NCBI GenBank assembly: GCA_964572045.1
Contig: CAZNEI010000010.1
Coordinates: 4,310 to 68,309, forward strand
DNA from: CBDCKR01 sp964572045
GTDB lineage: Bacteria > Gemmatimonadota > Gemmatimonadetes > Longimicrobiales > Gaopeijiaceae
Direction of reading: 5' to 3'
Length of the DNA: 64,000 nt
Shown one piece after another: positions 24,306 through 33,042 of this stretch. The position numbers and the translations under genes are program-made. A model generated the notes under the pieces. It made no database searches and was not told the DNA's origin. It saw only the letters and a list, made by a program, of their open reading frames with translations. How positions within the stretch are numbered: the stretch's first letter is position 1; every line of letters starts with the position of its first letter.

Positions 24306-25436
24306 TCAGGAAGGCGGCGAGCCCGCGTCCGAACGCCTTCCTTCGACCAGGCTCTCGTAGACTTCCAGGTGTCGATCCACCAGACGGGCGTTGCTCCAGT
24401 TCTCCACGACGCGCCCGCGGGCGCGGGCTCCGAGAGCGGGCAGATCGTGACGGCGGAGCAGCCCGGCGACGACGCGCGCCAGCGATGCGGGACTCCCGGC
24501 CTCGAAGAGCCCGCCGACGTCCTCGTCGATCAGCTCGGGAAGGCCTCCTACGTCCGAAGCCGCCACGGGAAGCTCGCACGCCATGCATTCGAGAGCCGCG
24601 ACGGAGGTCGCCTCCATGAGCGACGGAAATACGGCGAGCTCGGCGGAGCTGAGCAGCCCGGGCATGTCGGAGTGCGGATGGGAACCGAGAAAGCGGATCC
24701 GGTCGCTCACTCCCAGCTTCCCCGCCAGGGCCTCGAGGCTCGAACGCTCGGGTCCGTCACCGACGATCACGGCCTCCGCGTCGACCTTCTCCGCGATGAG
24801 CGGCATCGCTCTCACGAGGAACTCCACGCCGTTCTTGTGGACGAGCCGGCGGGGCACGACGATTCGCCTCCGTTCGGAGCCGGGCAGGCTCCGCGCGACC
24901 CGCCTGAAGAGATCGGTCTCCACGCCGTTGGTCAGCGGCTCGACCTTCACCCCGGGTGCTACGTTCTCGGCCACTTCGGAGATTTCGACGCTCGCCGCCA
25001 GGTTCCAGTCCGACCCCCGGAGCATACGCTTGAAGACCGGAGCCCAGAAAGGGCTCTCGGCACGCTTGAGGAAGTGCGATGTGTGCCAGGTCGACACCAG
25101 CGGGATCTTCCCGATGCTCTTCGCCAGCCACGCCGACGGTATCGACTGGAACGCCTGGGCGTGGACGACGTCAGCGCGAAACGCGACCCTGCCCAGCCTC
25201 GGCGTGGAGCCGATTCCGTGCAGCAGCCAGCCGATGGGGTTTCGGCCCGGCAGCCAGGTTCGCCAGACGTCGATACCGTCGATCGACTCGTGGCGCGCGA
25301 GACCCTCCCGGGACCGCGATGTGACGATGGAGACCGTGCACCCCCGCTCCACGAGACCCCGGCAGAGGTAATAGACGTGGCTCTCCAGGCCGCCCACCTC
25401 CGGGGGAAAGTAGAGGCAGTGCATCGCCAGGTTCAC
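24306..25436 (-). CDS. Glycosyltransferase family 4 (376 aa)
   Basis: GT-B fold enzyme that transfers a sugar from a nucleotide donor. N-terminal acceptor domain begins YFPPEVGGLESHVYYL; the donor domain has RRLVHKNGVEFLVRA, IVGDGPERSSLE and the GT4 signature FPSLMEATSVAALECMACE (glutamate pair binding the nucleotide sugar). No signal peptide or membrane helix. Its ATG overlaps the wecB stop as ATGA, so both are coupled, and ManNAc-derived sugars from WecB are a plausible donor. Target glycan unknown. Confidence 0.87.
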   Translation of the reverse strand: MNLAMHCLYFPPEVGGLESHVYYLCRGLVERGCTVSIVTSRSREGLARHESIDGIDVWRTWLPGRNPIGWLLHGIGSTPRLGRVAFRADVVHAQAFQSIPSAWLAKSIGKIPLVSTWHTSHFLKRAESPFWAPVFKRMLRGSDWNLAASVEISEVAENVAPGVKVEPLTNGVETDLFRRVARSLPGSERRRIVVPRRLVHKNGVEFLVRAMPLIAEKVDAEAVIVGDGPERSSLEALAGKLGVSDRIRFLGSHPHSDMPGLLSSAELAVFPSLMEATSVAALECMACELPVAASDVGGLPELIDEDVGGLFEAGSPASLARVVAGLLRRHDLPALGARARGRVVENWSNARLVDRHLEVYESLVEGRRSDAGSPPS

Positions 25437-26617
25437 GGCCCCCTCCAGTCCGACGTCCTGCGGGCGGAGCCGGTGAGCGTGGAGACCACAATGTCAGCGA
25501 TGCGCTCCCCCGCCCTGCCGTCCCCGTAAGGACTCGGGGGGGTGCGAGGGGCGTCCGCGGCCGCATCGGAGGCCGAGGCTCTCTCGAGAACCTCGGAGGA
25601 CTCCGACAGGATCCGCTCTCCGTCCGTGCCCACGAGACACGCCACAGCGGCCTCGATGCCCTCCGGCCTCTCGGTGACTTCGCGCAGCACCAGCACAGGT
25701 GTGCCGAAGGTGGGTGCCTCCTCCTGAATGCCTCCGGAATCCGTGAGGACGAGGTCGGCGTTGCGCAGGGCTGCCACGAGGTCGAGGTAGCCGAGAGGTG
25801 CGACAAGGTGCACGCGCGGGTGGTCACCCAGAAGCTCCGTCGCCGGCTCGACGACGTTGGGGTTCGGATGAACGGGATAGAGGATCCGGACGTCGGGGTG
25901 CCCCTCGGCGATGCGGCGGACCGCGGCGAACACGTCCCGAAGGGGCTGTCCGAACGACTCCCGGCGATGGGCGGTCAGGAGCACGAGGCGGCTCCGGGGA
26001 TCGGCGAGGATCGCCCCAAGCGTCGGATCCTCGGGTTCGCGCTCGAGAGCGGCGACCTCGAGGAGCGCGTCCACGACCGTGTTGCCCGTGACGTGAAGGT
26101 GCTCGGGTGCCACGCCCTCGGCCACGAGGCGTTCCGCCGCCAAGGGGGTGGGGGCGAAATGAACGTCGGTGAGGACGTCGGTGAGGCGTCGGAGCACCTC
26201 CTCGGGGAACGGTGCCCACTTGTCGCGGGAACGCAAGCCCGCTTCGACGTGGCCGATCGGGATCTTCTCGAAAAAAGCGACCAACGACGCGAAGAAGACC
26301 GTAGCGGTGTCGCCCTGCACCAGCACCATATCCGGTCTGTAGTCGTGCGTCAGATCCCTGAGCCCACGCAGGCAGGCGTGGCCGACATCGTAGAGGGTCT
26401 GGCCCGCGCGCATGATGCCCAGGTTGTAATCGGGCGTCAGGCGAAAGGTCTCGAGTGCCTGATCCAGCAGATCGCCGTGCTGCCCCGTCAGCGCGAGGCG
26501 CGTCTCCACCCGCCTACTCCTTCCCAGAGCCCTCACTACGGGTGCCATCTTGATCGCTTCGGGTCTCGTGCCGACGACGGCGAGGACCCTCGGAGCCCGG
26601 CCGGGGGACGTGGTCAA
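25433..26617 (-). CDS. wecB: UDP-N-acetylglucosamine 2-epimerase, non-hydrolysing (394 aa)
   Basis: Interconverts UDP-GlcNAc and UDP-ManNAc in the cytoplasm. The family start VLAVVGTRPEAIKMAPVV, the QHGDLLDQAL segment, the VQGDTATVFFASLVAFF region, HVEAGLRS, VLLTAHRRESFG and TDSGGIQEEAP are all present and in order. No WecC dehydrogenase gene is next to it. The last ~40 residues are variable. Overlaps GT2 upstream and GT4 downstream by 4 nt each. Confidence 0.93.
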   Translation of the reverse strand: MTTSPGRAPRVLAVVGTRPEAIKMAPVVRALGRSRRVETRLALTGQHGDLLDQALETFRLTPDYNLGIMRAGQTLYDVGHACLRGLRDLTHDYRPDMVLVQGDTATVFFASLVAFFEKIPIGHVEAGLRSRDKWAPFPEEVLRRLTDVLTDVHFAPTPLAAERLVAEGVAPEHLHVTGNTVVDALLEVAALEREPEDPTLGAILADPRSRLVLLTAHRRESFGQPLRDVFAAVRRIAEGHPDVRILYPVHPNPNVVEPATELLGDHPRVHLVAPLGYLDLVAALRNADLVLTDSGGIQEEAPTFGTPVLVLREVTERPEGIEAAVACLVGTDGERILSESSEVLERASASDAAADAPRTPPSPYGDGRAGERIADIVVSTLTGSARRTSDWRGP

Positions 26618-27576
26618 CGAGCGGTGCGCCTGAGCGAATCAACCTCTTCGCGAAGCTGCGCCACCATCTCAGCGATCAAGCCGATCCCGACCAGCAGGAA
26701 GCCCAGGGTCTCGAAGAGGATGACGAGGTAGAGCAGTGGACGAAAGCCGACTCCCTCCACGAAGCGCAGGTAGAAGGAGATCGCACCCACAAGCGCGCCG
26801 GCCAAGATCAGCACGGCTCCGCTGAATCCGAAGAGGATGAGGGGCTTTCGAGAAAAGAGGATGAGGAACCATACGGAAACCAGGTCCATGATGCCGACGA
26901 AGATCCTCAACGGCCCCGTGTACTTGGAGACGCCCGCCCGCCTGGGGTGGAGCTCGATATCGATCTCGCTGACCGTGTAGCCGCGGGCGTGGGCCAGGAC
27001 CACGAAGAAGCGGTGCCAGTCGTGGCGCAAGTGGAGCTCCTCGAGGATCTCCCGTCGAAATGCCTTCATCGAGTTGAGGTCGCTCACGGGCACCCGAAAG
27101 ATGCGTCGGCTGAGCGTGTTGTAGAGCCGCGAGACCGCGCCCTTCTCGTAGAATCCCACCTTGCGGCCGGTCACGATGTCGAACCCCTCGTGGAGCCGTT
27201 CGAGGAAGCGCGGGATCTCGTCGGGAAGGTGTTGCAGATCTGCGTCGAAGAGCACCAGGTACGTGCGGCTGGTGGCACGCGCCGCCGTGATCATCGCCTC
27301 GGTCTTGCCGAGGTTGATGCGGTGCCGCAGCACACGAACGCGGTCCCAGCCCTCGGCCTCCGCCTCGACGAGATCTCCTGTCCCATCGGTGGAGCCGTCG
27401 TCCACGACGAGGATCTCGCCGTCCAGGTCATGGCGCTCGAAGGTGCGGCGGAGCTCGGCGACGAGCTCGGGGACGACGGGAGCCTCGTTGAGCGCCGGGA
27501 TGACGACGGCGAAATCGCGGCGGGCTTGGGCCGAGAGCCGAGCCGCGGGCTCGCTGGCCTGCAGGGCCCGCTCCAT
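26614..27576 (-). CDS. Glycosyltransferase family 2 with two C-terminal membrane helices (320 aa)
   Basis: GT-A fold with AVVIPALNEAPVVPEL, VVDDGSTDGTGDLV and the DADLQHLPDEIP metal motif; VTGRKVGFYEKGAVSRLYN and the LNSMKAFRR region are typical of GtrB/ArnC/DPM-like polyprenyl-phosphate glycosyltransferases. Two helices lie at about residues 237-260 and 270-298. Start ATG 27576 shares one base with the rpoN stop. It likely makes a polyprenyl-linked sugar for the neighbouring GT-C-like protein. Confidence 0.85.
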   Translation of the reverse strand: MERALQASEPAARLSAQARRDFAVVIPALNEAPVVPELVAELRRTFERHDLDGEILVVDDGSTDGTGDLVEAEAEGWDRVRVLRHRINLGKTEAMITAARATSRTYLVLFDADLQHLPDEIPRFLERLHEGFDIVTGRKVGFYEKGAVSRLYNTLSRRIFRVPVSDLNSMKAFRREILEELHLRHDWHRFFVVLAHARGYTVSEIDIELHPRRAGVSKYTGPLRIFVGIMDLVSVWFLILFSRKPLILFGFSGAVLILAGALVGAISFYLRFVEGVGFRPLLYLVILFETLGFLLVGIGLIAEMVAQLREEVDSLRRTAR

Positions 27577-29084
27577 CAGACTCGCCTCCTCATGCGGGCC
27601 GGCAGGATCCCCAACTGGTCTCGATACTTGGCCACGGTCCTCCGGGCGATCTTCACGCCGTCGCTCCGGAGGAGCTCGACGATCTTCTGGTCGGTGAGGG
27701 GCCGCTTGGCGTCTTCGTCGTGGACGAGCCTCTGGATCTTGTCCTTTACCCCCCGCGCCGAGACCGCCTTGCCGCTGGTGGTGGAGATCCGGCTCGAGAA
27801 GAAGAACTTCAGGGAAAACACGCCCCGGGGCGTCTGGACGTACTTCTCGTTGGTGACCCTTGAGACGGTCGACTCGTGCATCTCGATATGGTCGGCGACC
27901 TGGCGAAGCGTGAGCGGCTTGAGGTGCTGGATGCCGCCCTCGAAGAAGTCCCGCTGTCGTTCCACGATGAAGCCCATCACCTTGAGCATCGTCTGCCGGC
28001 GCTGCTCGATCGCCTGAATCATCCAGTTCGCCGAGTTCAGCTTCCTGGAGATGAACTCCTTGTTCTCGCCTTCGAAGCGGCCCTTCTGCCGGACGACGTC
28101 TCGGTAGGACTGGGAGAGCCTGAGCCGCGGTACGCTCGTGTCGTTGACGAAGACCATGTATTCGCCGTCGATCTTCTCCACGATGAGATCGGGGATGATG
28201 TAGCGCTCGGGGTCGGCCGAGTACTTGAGCCCGGGCTTCGGATCGAGCTTGGCGATCTCGTCCGCCACGTCCTGGACCTTGAGGGGCGTGATCTCCAGAT
28301 CGCGCGCCACGTCGGCCCACCGATGGTTGATGAGGTCCTCGAAGTGTTCCTCGACCACGCGGTAGGCCAGGGTGTCGCCCTTGCCGAGCAGGCGCAGCTG
28401 GATCTGAATCGACTCGCGCAGATCCCTGGCGGCCACGCCCGGAGGATCGAAGTCCTGCACGGACGAGAGCATCGCTTCGGCCTCGCCGATGCCGTAGTGC
28501 CGGAACACCTCGTCGAGCTCGATCTGCCCGGCCTCCCGCTCTTCGTCGTCCTCGACGGCGTCGATCTCCCGCTGCGCCACGGCGCGGACCTCCGTGAGCC
28601 AGTCGTTCACCCCTTCGAGCACGTCGTCGAGATCGCACGCCAGGATGCCCGCGTCGTTCACGTTTCCGATGATCTCCTCTCCGAGGCGCATCTCCCGCTC
28701 GCCGATGTCGAGCATGCGAAGCTGGTCGTGGAGGTGATCCCTGAGGTCCGTGGTCTCGACAGGGACACGCTGAAAGACCTCTCTCGCCTCGTACTGCTCG
28801 CGACGTCCCCCGACGTCGAAACCGTCCAGCAGGATCTCCTCCCAATCGACCTCGTCGTCGTCGGGCGCCTCGTCCTTGTCGTCGTCGGCGAGCTCGAGCT
28901 CGTCGTCGACGTCGGCTTCGGTCATCTCGAGAAACGGGTTCTCTTCGAGTTCCGCCTCGACGCGCTGTTGGATGTCCAGAAGCGGCAGGTAGAGCAGCTC
29001 CATCGCCTGGTAGAGGCGAGGGTTGATCTTCATCTCCTGACGGAGTTGCTGGCTCTGAACGAGCTTCATGCCGTACGCGCTCAT
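27576..29084 (-). CDS. rpoN: RNA polymerase sigma-54 factor (502 aa)
   Basis: Region I (residues ~1-50) is Gln/Leu-rich (LVQSQQLRQEMKINPRLYQA) and contacts enhancer-binding proteins. An acidic region II follows (DDELELADDDKDEAPDDDE). The core-binding and HTH regions lead to the C-terminal RpoN box ARRTVAKYRDQLGI that reads the -24 element. The order lptB-rpoN is conserved in many Gram-negatives. No enhancer-binding protein gene is in this window, so its targets are not shown here. Confidence 0.95.
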   Translation of the reverse strand: MSAYGMKLVQSQQLRQEMKINPRLYQAMELLYLPLLDIQQRVEAELEENPFLEMTEADVDDELELADDDKDEAPDDDEVDWEEILLDGFDVGGRREQYEAREVFQRVPVETTDLRDHLHDQLRMLDIGEREMRLGEEIIGNVNDAGILACDLDDVLEGVNDWLTEVRAVAQREIDAVEDDEEREAGQIELDEVFRHYGIGEAEAMLSSVQDFDPPGVAARDLRESIQIQLRLLGKGDTLAYRVVEEHFEDLINHRWADVARDLEITPLKVQDVADEIAKLDPKPGLKYSADPERYIIPDLIVEKIDGEYMVFVNDTSVPRLRLSQSYRDVVRQKGRFEGENKEFISRKLNSANWMIQAIEQRRQTMLKVMGFIVERQRDFFEGGIQHLKPLTLRQVADHIEMHESTVSRVTNEKYVQTPRGVFSLKFFFSSRISTTSGKAVSARGVKDKIQRLVHDEDAKRPLTDQKIVELLRSDGVKIARRTVAKYRDQLGILPARMRRRV

Positions 29085-29100
29085 CGTCCGATGCCGGTCC

Positions 29101-29970
29101 CTAGACGCCCGTTCCCTCGTCGCCTTCTCGGTCCACGGCTCTGCCGTTCCCCTGGGGCCGGTCGTATCGATTCCGCATCCGCTGAGTGAGCGTCGGCCCC
29201 AGGTAGATTTCCGCTACTTCATCATGCCAGACCAGCTCGGAGACGGTGCCGCTCACTTGAACTCGTCCCTCGTACATGATGTAGGCGCGGTCCACGATTT
29301 CGAGGGTCTGTTCCACGTTGTGATCGGAGATGATGACCCCGATGCCCCGGTCCCTCAGGCTGCTCACGATGACCTGGATGTCGTTGACGGCGATCGGATC
29401 GATGCCTGCGAACGGCTCGTCGAGCAGCATGAACTTGGGGCGCTGTACGAGCGCACGGGTAATCTCCAGCCGCCGCCGCTCCCCTCCCGAGAGCGAATAG
29501 GCCTTGTGGCTCCGCAGGTGACCGAGAGAAAGCTCGGAGAGCAGCTCCTCCAGCCGGGCCTCCTCTTCGGCCTTGGGCAGCCGCAGGGTCTCGAGGATGG
29601 CTTTGACGTTCTCCTCGACGGTGAGCTTGCGGAAGACCGAGGGCTCTTGGGCCAGATAGCCCACGCCCATACGGGCGCGGCGAAACATCGGGACATCGGT
29701 CAGTTCCCGGCCGTCGAGGTAGACTCGCCCCCGGTATGGCGCGATGAGGCCCACGATCATGTAGAACGTCGTGGTCTTCCCTGCCCCGTTCGGGCCCAGC
29801 AGCCCGACGATCTCTCCCTGGCGGACGGCGATGTCGATGTCGTCCACGACGCGACGCCTGCGGTAGATCTTGGTCAGACCCTCGCCGCGAAGCAGGCTCC
29901 CGATACCGGTTGCCACCGAGCCGCCCTCGGCCGGCCGGTCCGCCCGTGGTTCCGACATCGAACTGTTCAT
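29101..29970 (-). CDS. lptB: LPS export ABC transporter ATPase LptB (289 aa)
   Basis: Cytoplasmic ATPase that powers LPS extraction with LptF/LptG. Walker A GPNGAGKTT at 59-67, Q-loop in GVGYLAQEPSVFRKLTVEEN, signature YSLSGGERRRLEIT, Walker B FMLLDEPFAGID and H-loop IISDHN. LptB-specific traits are the last two motifs and the EENVKAIL segment. It has a 25-residue N-terminal extension and a C-terminal tail longer than the usual 241 aa. Start ATG 29970 overlaps the lptA stop as ATGA; an internal ATG at 29958 is an alternative. Confidence 0.93.
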   Translation of the reverse strand: MNSSMSEPRADRPAEGGSVATGIGSLLRGEGLTKIYRRRRVVDDIDIAVRQGEIVGLLGPNGAGKTTTFYMIVGLIAPYRGRVYLDGRELTDVPMFRRARMGVGYLAQEPSVFRKLTVEENVKAILETLRLPKAEEEARLEELLSELSLGHLRSHKAYSLSGGERRRLEITRALVQRPKFMLLDEPFAGIDPIAVNDIQVIVSSLRDRGIGVIISDHNVEQTLEIVDRAYIMYEGRVQVSGTVSELVWHDEVAEIYLGPTLTQRMRNRYDRPQGNGRAVDREGDEGTGV

Positions 29971-32489
29971 CGCAAGCAAGCCCCCAGTGGCGGACTGCCG
30001 CCCCGTGTGCGGGCGGACGCGGTGTCGGGAGGTGGCGGCGCAAGGGTGTCGGCCGGGATCGTGTCGGGCGGCGGCCGCAGCGTGTCGCCGGGGATCGTGT
30101 CGCCGGGGATCGTATCGGGAAGCGGCTGCGCTTGGAGATACGTTCCCGTAGGATTGTCCACTTCCATGCGGTCCACCTGTCCATCTCGCATGAAGAGCCT
30201 GATCTCGTCGCCGAGCACATAGTTGAGGTTGACGCGGGGTCCTCCCTCCTCCTCCGGTGCCTCCGCGGAGTTCGGCACAGAGCGGTAGAAGCTCCTGGCC
30301 GCACCCTGAGCCACCAGCATGTCCAGACGGTACCGACTCTCCTCCCCCACTAGTTCCGTGTCCGGTGCCAGGGTCGAGTCGGACTCCGCGCCAGTAAAGG
30401 TAGCCGTTATCTCCTGGCCCTCGATCCAGTCGTGCCGGATCAGCTCCGGCAGATCCTCCGAGTTCAGTGAGTCCTGGGCGCTCGAGATCCCCCGGGCACT
30501 TCCGGCGGCGAATACGCTCTCGAGCTCGCCTCCGGGGGCTCTGACCTCGACGGAGTCTCCCGTCAACGTGAAGTCTTCGGCCGTAGCCCAGGGCCGTGCG
30601 AAGGGGTCTTCGATCACCACGCCCGACGAGTCGGCAGGCTCTTCGGGTGGTGTGAGTTCGTCGGTCGGGATGTCGGAGGGGTCACGAGGCTCCTCGGCTG
30701 GCGAGGCGTCGTCGGCCACGACATCGGACGAGTCGGCTAGCTCTTCAGATTCGCCGACCACGGAGACGATCCGGTCAAGATCTTCCTGCGCGAACAACAA
30801 CCGCACGACCGGCCCCCGGATGTCCACCGCGCCTCGCAGGAGGCGGGCACGCCCTCGGGCCTCGAGCTCGTCGATGCGGTTGTTGGGAAGGCGCATGTCG
30901 ATCGTGTCTCCGCTCAAGTGGAGCGTGTCGCCCGATGCGGGATCGGGCGAGAGGACGCGCGCATTGTGGTAAAGGGTCAGCACGCCCGAGTCCTGCCCGT
31001 ATTGCATCGAGTCTCCGTAGAGCCGAAGAGAGTCCTGCCGGACCTCGACGCGGCCGCGGGCCTGAAAGAGCCGATCCCCGAGCAGCCGGATCAGATCGGC
31101 GTCCACCTCGAAGGGCTGTGGCGGCCCGGGCGGCGGCGGAGGCCCCACGGTCCCGGCGTCGGGGGCTCCCGGATCGAACGGCCCGGCGTCTTCCGGCTCC
31201 GCCTCGGCCGGATCGGCCTCCTGCGGCTCTGCCTCAGCCGGGTTGGACTCTTCGGGCTCCGCCTCGGCCGGGTCGGCCTCTTCGGGCTCCACCTCGGCCG
31301 GATCGGCCTCTTCGGGCTCCGGCTCGGCCGGGTCGGCCTCCTCGGGCTCTACCTCAGTCGGGTCGGCCTCCTCGGGCTCTGCCTCAGTCGGGTTGGCCTC
31401 TTCGGGCTCTGCCTCGGCCGGGTTGGTCTCTTCGGGCTCCGCCTCGGNNNNNNNNNNNNNNNNNNNNNNNNNNNNNNNNNNNNNNNNNNNNNNNNNNNNN
31501 NNNNNNNNNNNNNNNNNNNNNNNNNNNNNNNNNNNNNNNNNNNNNNNCTCTTCGGGCTCTGCCTCGGCCGGGTTGGTCTCTTCGGGCTCCGCCTCGGCCG
31601 GGTCGGACTCCTCGGGCTCTGCCTCGGCCGGGTTGGACTCTTCGGGCTCTGCCTCGGCCGGGTTGGACTCTTCGGGCTCTGCCTCGGCCGGGTCGGTCTC
31701 TTCGGGCTCCGGCTCGGCCGGGTCGGCCTCCTCGGGCTCCGGCTCGGCCGGGTTGGACTCTTCGGGCTCTGCCTCGGCCGGATCGGCCTCTTCGGGCTCC
31801 GGCTCGGCCGGGTCGGACTCCTGCGGTTCCGCCTCAGCCGGGTCGACTTCCTCCGGCTCTGCCTCGGCCGGGTTGGCCTCCAACGGACCGAAGTCCTCCT
31901 CGGACGCGCTCGCGGTGTCGGTCGGCACGACGTCCGGGTCCGGGTCCGGAGCCGGCGCTTCCACCTCGAGGCCGTCGAGCCGGGAATCCTCCGGCCGAGG
32001 CTCTTCGGAGACCGGCACGGCCTTGGAGTGGAACCGCGCGTGGGGTCGGCCCCCGCGGACCGTCAAGTCGTCTTCGGGCCGTTGGCGTCCTGCCTGCAGC
32101 ATGATCAGGTTCTGCCCGGTCACGACCGAGCCATCGCTCAGGTCGGTCAGGCGGACCGAGCCCTGCGCCTCCAGCCTCCCGGGCCCGCTGTAGTACTGCG
32201 CCCGGTCCGACAGCAGCTCCCGGATCCCGTCGCGGAAGCGGACGCTGCCGTAGAGCTGAGTGATGAAGGTGGCCTCGAAGGTCACTGAGGAGTCCGCCTC
32301 GATGCGGGCGCCGTCGGAGCAAAGGAAGCGCGGCTGCGACACGTAGTTCACGCGCCCGTCGGGTTGGGCTATGGCGCGGGCCTGCCTGGATTCGACGAGG
32401 TCGCAGGTCCGCTGCTGCGCCGCGAGGCCGGCCACCCATTGAGAGAGCAGGGCTGGAAGGACGACGGAAGGTGCCGAAAGACGTCGCAT
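29967..32489 (-). CDS. LptA/OstA-like periplasmic LPS-bridge protein with long acidic repeat; interrupted by assembly gap
   Basis: A Sec signal (MRRLSAPSVVLPALLSQWVAG) precedes an OstA-type beta segment (DGARIEADSSVTFE, LLSDRAQYYSGPGRLEAQGS), then an acidic linker of 10-residue repeats of the form NPAEAEPEES, then a second OstA-like segment (RLFQARGRVEVRQDSLRLYG, ARVLSPDPASGDTLHLSGD, LEARGRARLLRG) and more beta repeats to the end. LptA stacks such strands into a bridge carrying LPS across the periplasm. Genes lptC before and lptB after fix the assignment. 100 N lie inside the repeat at 31448-31547, so the true length is unknown. A linker of this length inside an LptA-type protein is unusual. 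Confidence 0.8.
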   Translation of the reverse strand: MRRLSAPSVVLPALLSQWVAGLAAQQRTCDLVESRQARAIAQPDGRVNYVSQPRFLCSDGARIEADSSVTFEATFITQLYGSVRFRDGIRELLSDRAQYYSGPGRLEAQGSVRLTDLSDGSVVTGQNLIMLQAGRQRPEDDLTVRGGRPHARFHSKAVPVSEEPRPEDSRLDGLEVEAPAPDPDPDVVPTDTASASEEDFGPLEANPAEAEPEEVDPAEAEPQESDPAEPEPEEADPAEAEPEESNPAEPEPEEADPAEPEPEETDPAEAEPEESNPAEAEPEESNPAEAEPEESDPAEAEPEETNPAEAEPEEXXXXXXXXXXXXXXXXXXXXXXXXXXXXXXXXXXEAEPEETNPAEAEPEEANPTEAEPEEADPTEVEPEEADPAEPEPEEADPAEVEPEEADPAEAEPEESNPAEAEPQEADPAEAEPEDAGPFDPGAPDAGTVGPPPPPGPPQPFEVDADLIRLLGDRLFQARGRVEVRQDSLRLYGDSMQYGQDSGVLTLYHNARVLSPDPASGDTLHLSGDTIDMRLPNNRIDELEARGRARLLRGAVDIRGPVVRLLFAQEDLDRIVSVVGESEELADSSDVVADDASPAEEPRDPSDIPTDELTPPEEPADSSGVVIEDPFARPWATAEDFTLTGDSVEVRAPGGELESVFAAGSARGISSAQDSLNSEDLPELIRHDWIEGQEITATFTGAESDSTLAPDTELVGEESRYRLDMLVAQGAARSFYRSVPNSAEAPEEEGGPRVNLNYVLGDEIRLFMRDGQVDRMEVDNPTGTYLQAQPLPDTIPGDTIPGDTLRPPPDTIPADTLAPPPPDTASARTRGGSPPLGACLR
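31188..31878 (-). repeat. 30-bp tandem repeat (about 23 units including the gap) encoding an acidic decapeptide
   Basis: Units follow the pattern CTCTTCGGGCTCNGCCTCGG plus CCGGGTNGGN on the plus strand, translating on the minus strand to (D/N)P(A/T)E(A/P/V)EPEE(S/A/T). Units differ mostly at a few fixed positions, which argues for repeated duplication with constraint on reading frame and acidic character. About 8.7 units are visible before the gap and 11 after it. Confidence 0.92.
31448..31547. other. Assembly gap, exactly 100 N
   Basis: A run of 100 N, the usual placeholder for a gap of unknown size. The repeat unit just before (starts 31428) and just after (starts 31548) are 120 bp apart, exactly four units, so the frame happens to be kept. 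The missing repeats are the obvious reason the assembly broke. Confidence 0.98.
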
Positions 32490-33040
32490 CAGAAGCGGAC
32501 GGTACCGCCTCGAGTACGGGCGTTCCGCACGAGCACTTGGTCGAAGTCGAGATCCGCGTCGAACCCGGTTCCCTCCACAACGCTCGGACCCTCGTACATC
32601 AAGGTGGCCGAGTCGCTCCAGATTCGGTCGCGGACGGGATGGTAGTTGAGCTCCGCGCTCTCGACTCTGCGAGCGCCGTCGGCGATGAGAAGCACGGCAT
32701 TGCCGCGGGCCACCATCGAGTTGTCGGCGGTGTTCAGCCGCCCCCGCTCCGACGTGACGACGGCCTTCTCCGTGCCCAGCTCCTGGTTATAGGCGGTGAG
32801 CACCACGTTGCCCCGCAGCAGGACCACCGTGGAGTCGTTGAAGAAGTAGGCGGTGTCGGCCACGACGAGCGCCTCTCGGATCCCCTCGCGCGTCAGGTAG
32901 TGCGTGTTCCCGAAGATGATGTAGTCCGCTTCGATGCTCTCGAACTCGGGATCGACGACCGTCTCCGGAATCGAGGCTTGGCAGGCCGCGAGGCCTCCAC
33001 CCAGCGCAAGGGCCAACATCACTACTCGATGACTCGACAT
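32489..33040 (-). CDS. lptC: LPS export protein LptC (183 aa, lipoprotein-type signal)
   Basis: Membrane-anchored periplasmic protein that passes LPS from LptBFG to LptA. A short hydrophobic N-terminus ends in GLAAC, so it appears to be a lipoprotein (C20) instead of the usual single-helix form. The rest is a beta-jellyroll with OstA-like repeats: ADYIIFGNTHYLTREGIREA, LRGNVVLTAYNQ, GRLNTADNSMVARGNAVLLI. Starts 2 nt after the kdsD stop; its stop shares one base with the lptA start. Confidence 0.8.
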   Translation of the reverse strand: MSSHRVVMLALALGGGLAACQASIPETVVDPEFESIEADYIIFGNTHYLTREGIREALVVADTAYFFNDSTVVLLRGNVVLTAYNQELGTEKAVVTSERGRLNTADNSMVARGNAVLLIADGARRVESAELNYHPVRDRIWSDSATLMYEGPSVVEGTGFDADLDFDQVLVRNARTRGGTVRF

Positions 33041-33042
33041 GA

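Noticed and set aside
21696..25529. 1277-codon plus-strand open frame opposite the YfhO-type and GT4 genes
   Set aside because: Very charged, no signal or domain; the length reflects rare stop codons in GC-rich antisense DNA.
31188..31878. CRISPR-like array
   Set aside because: Units are contiguous 30-bp tandem repeats without spacers and encode protein in frame.
30918..32288. Plus-strand frame with Leu/Gly repeats (LGRVGLFGLCLGRVG) across the gap
   Set aside because: This is the other strand of the 30-bp acidic repeat. The minus frame has a signal peptide, OstA segments and lptC/lptB neighbours.
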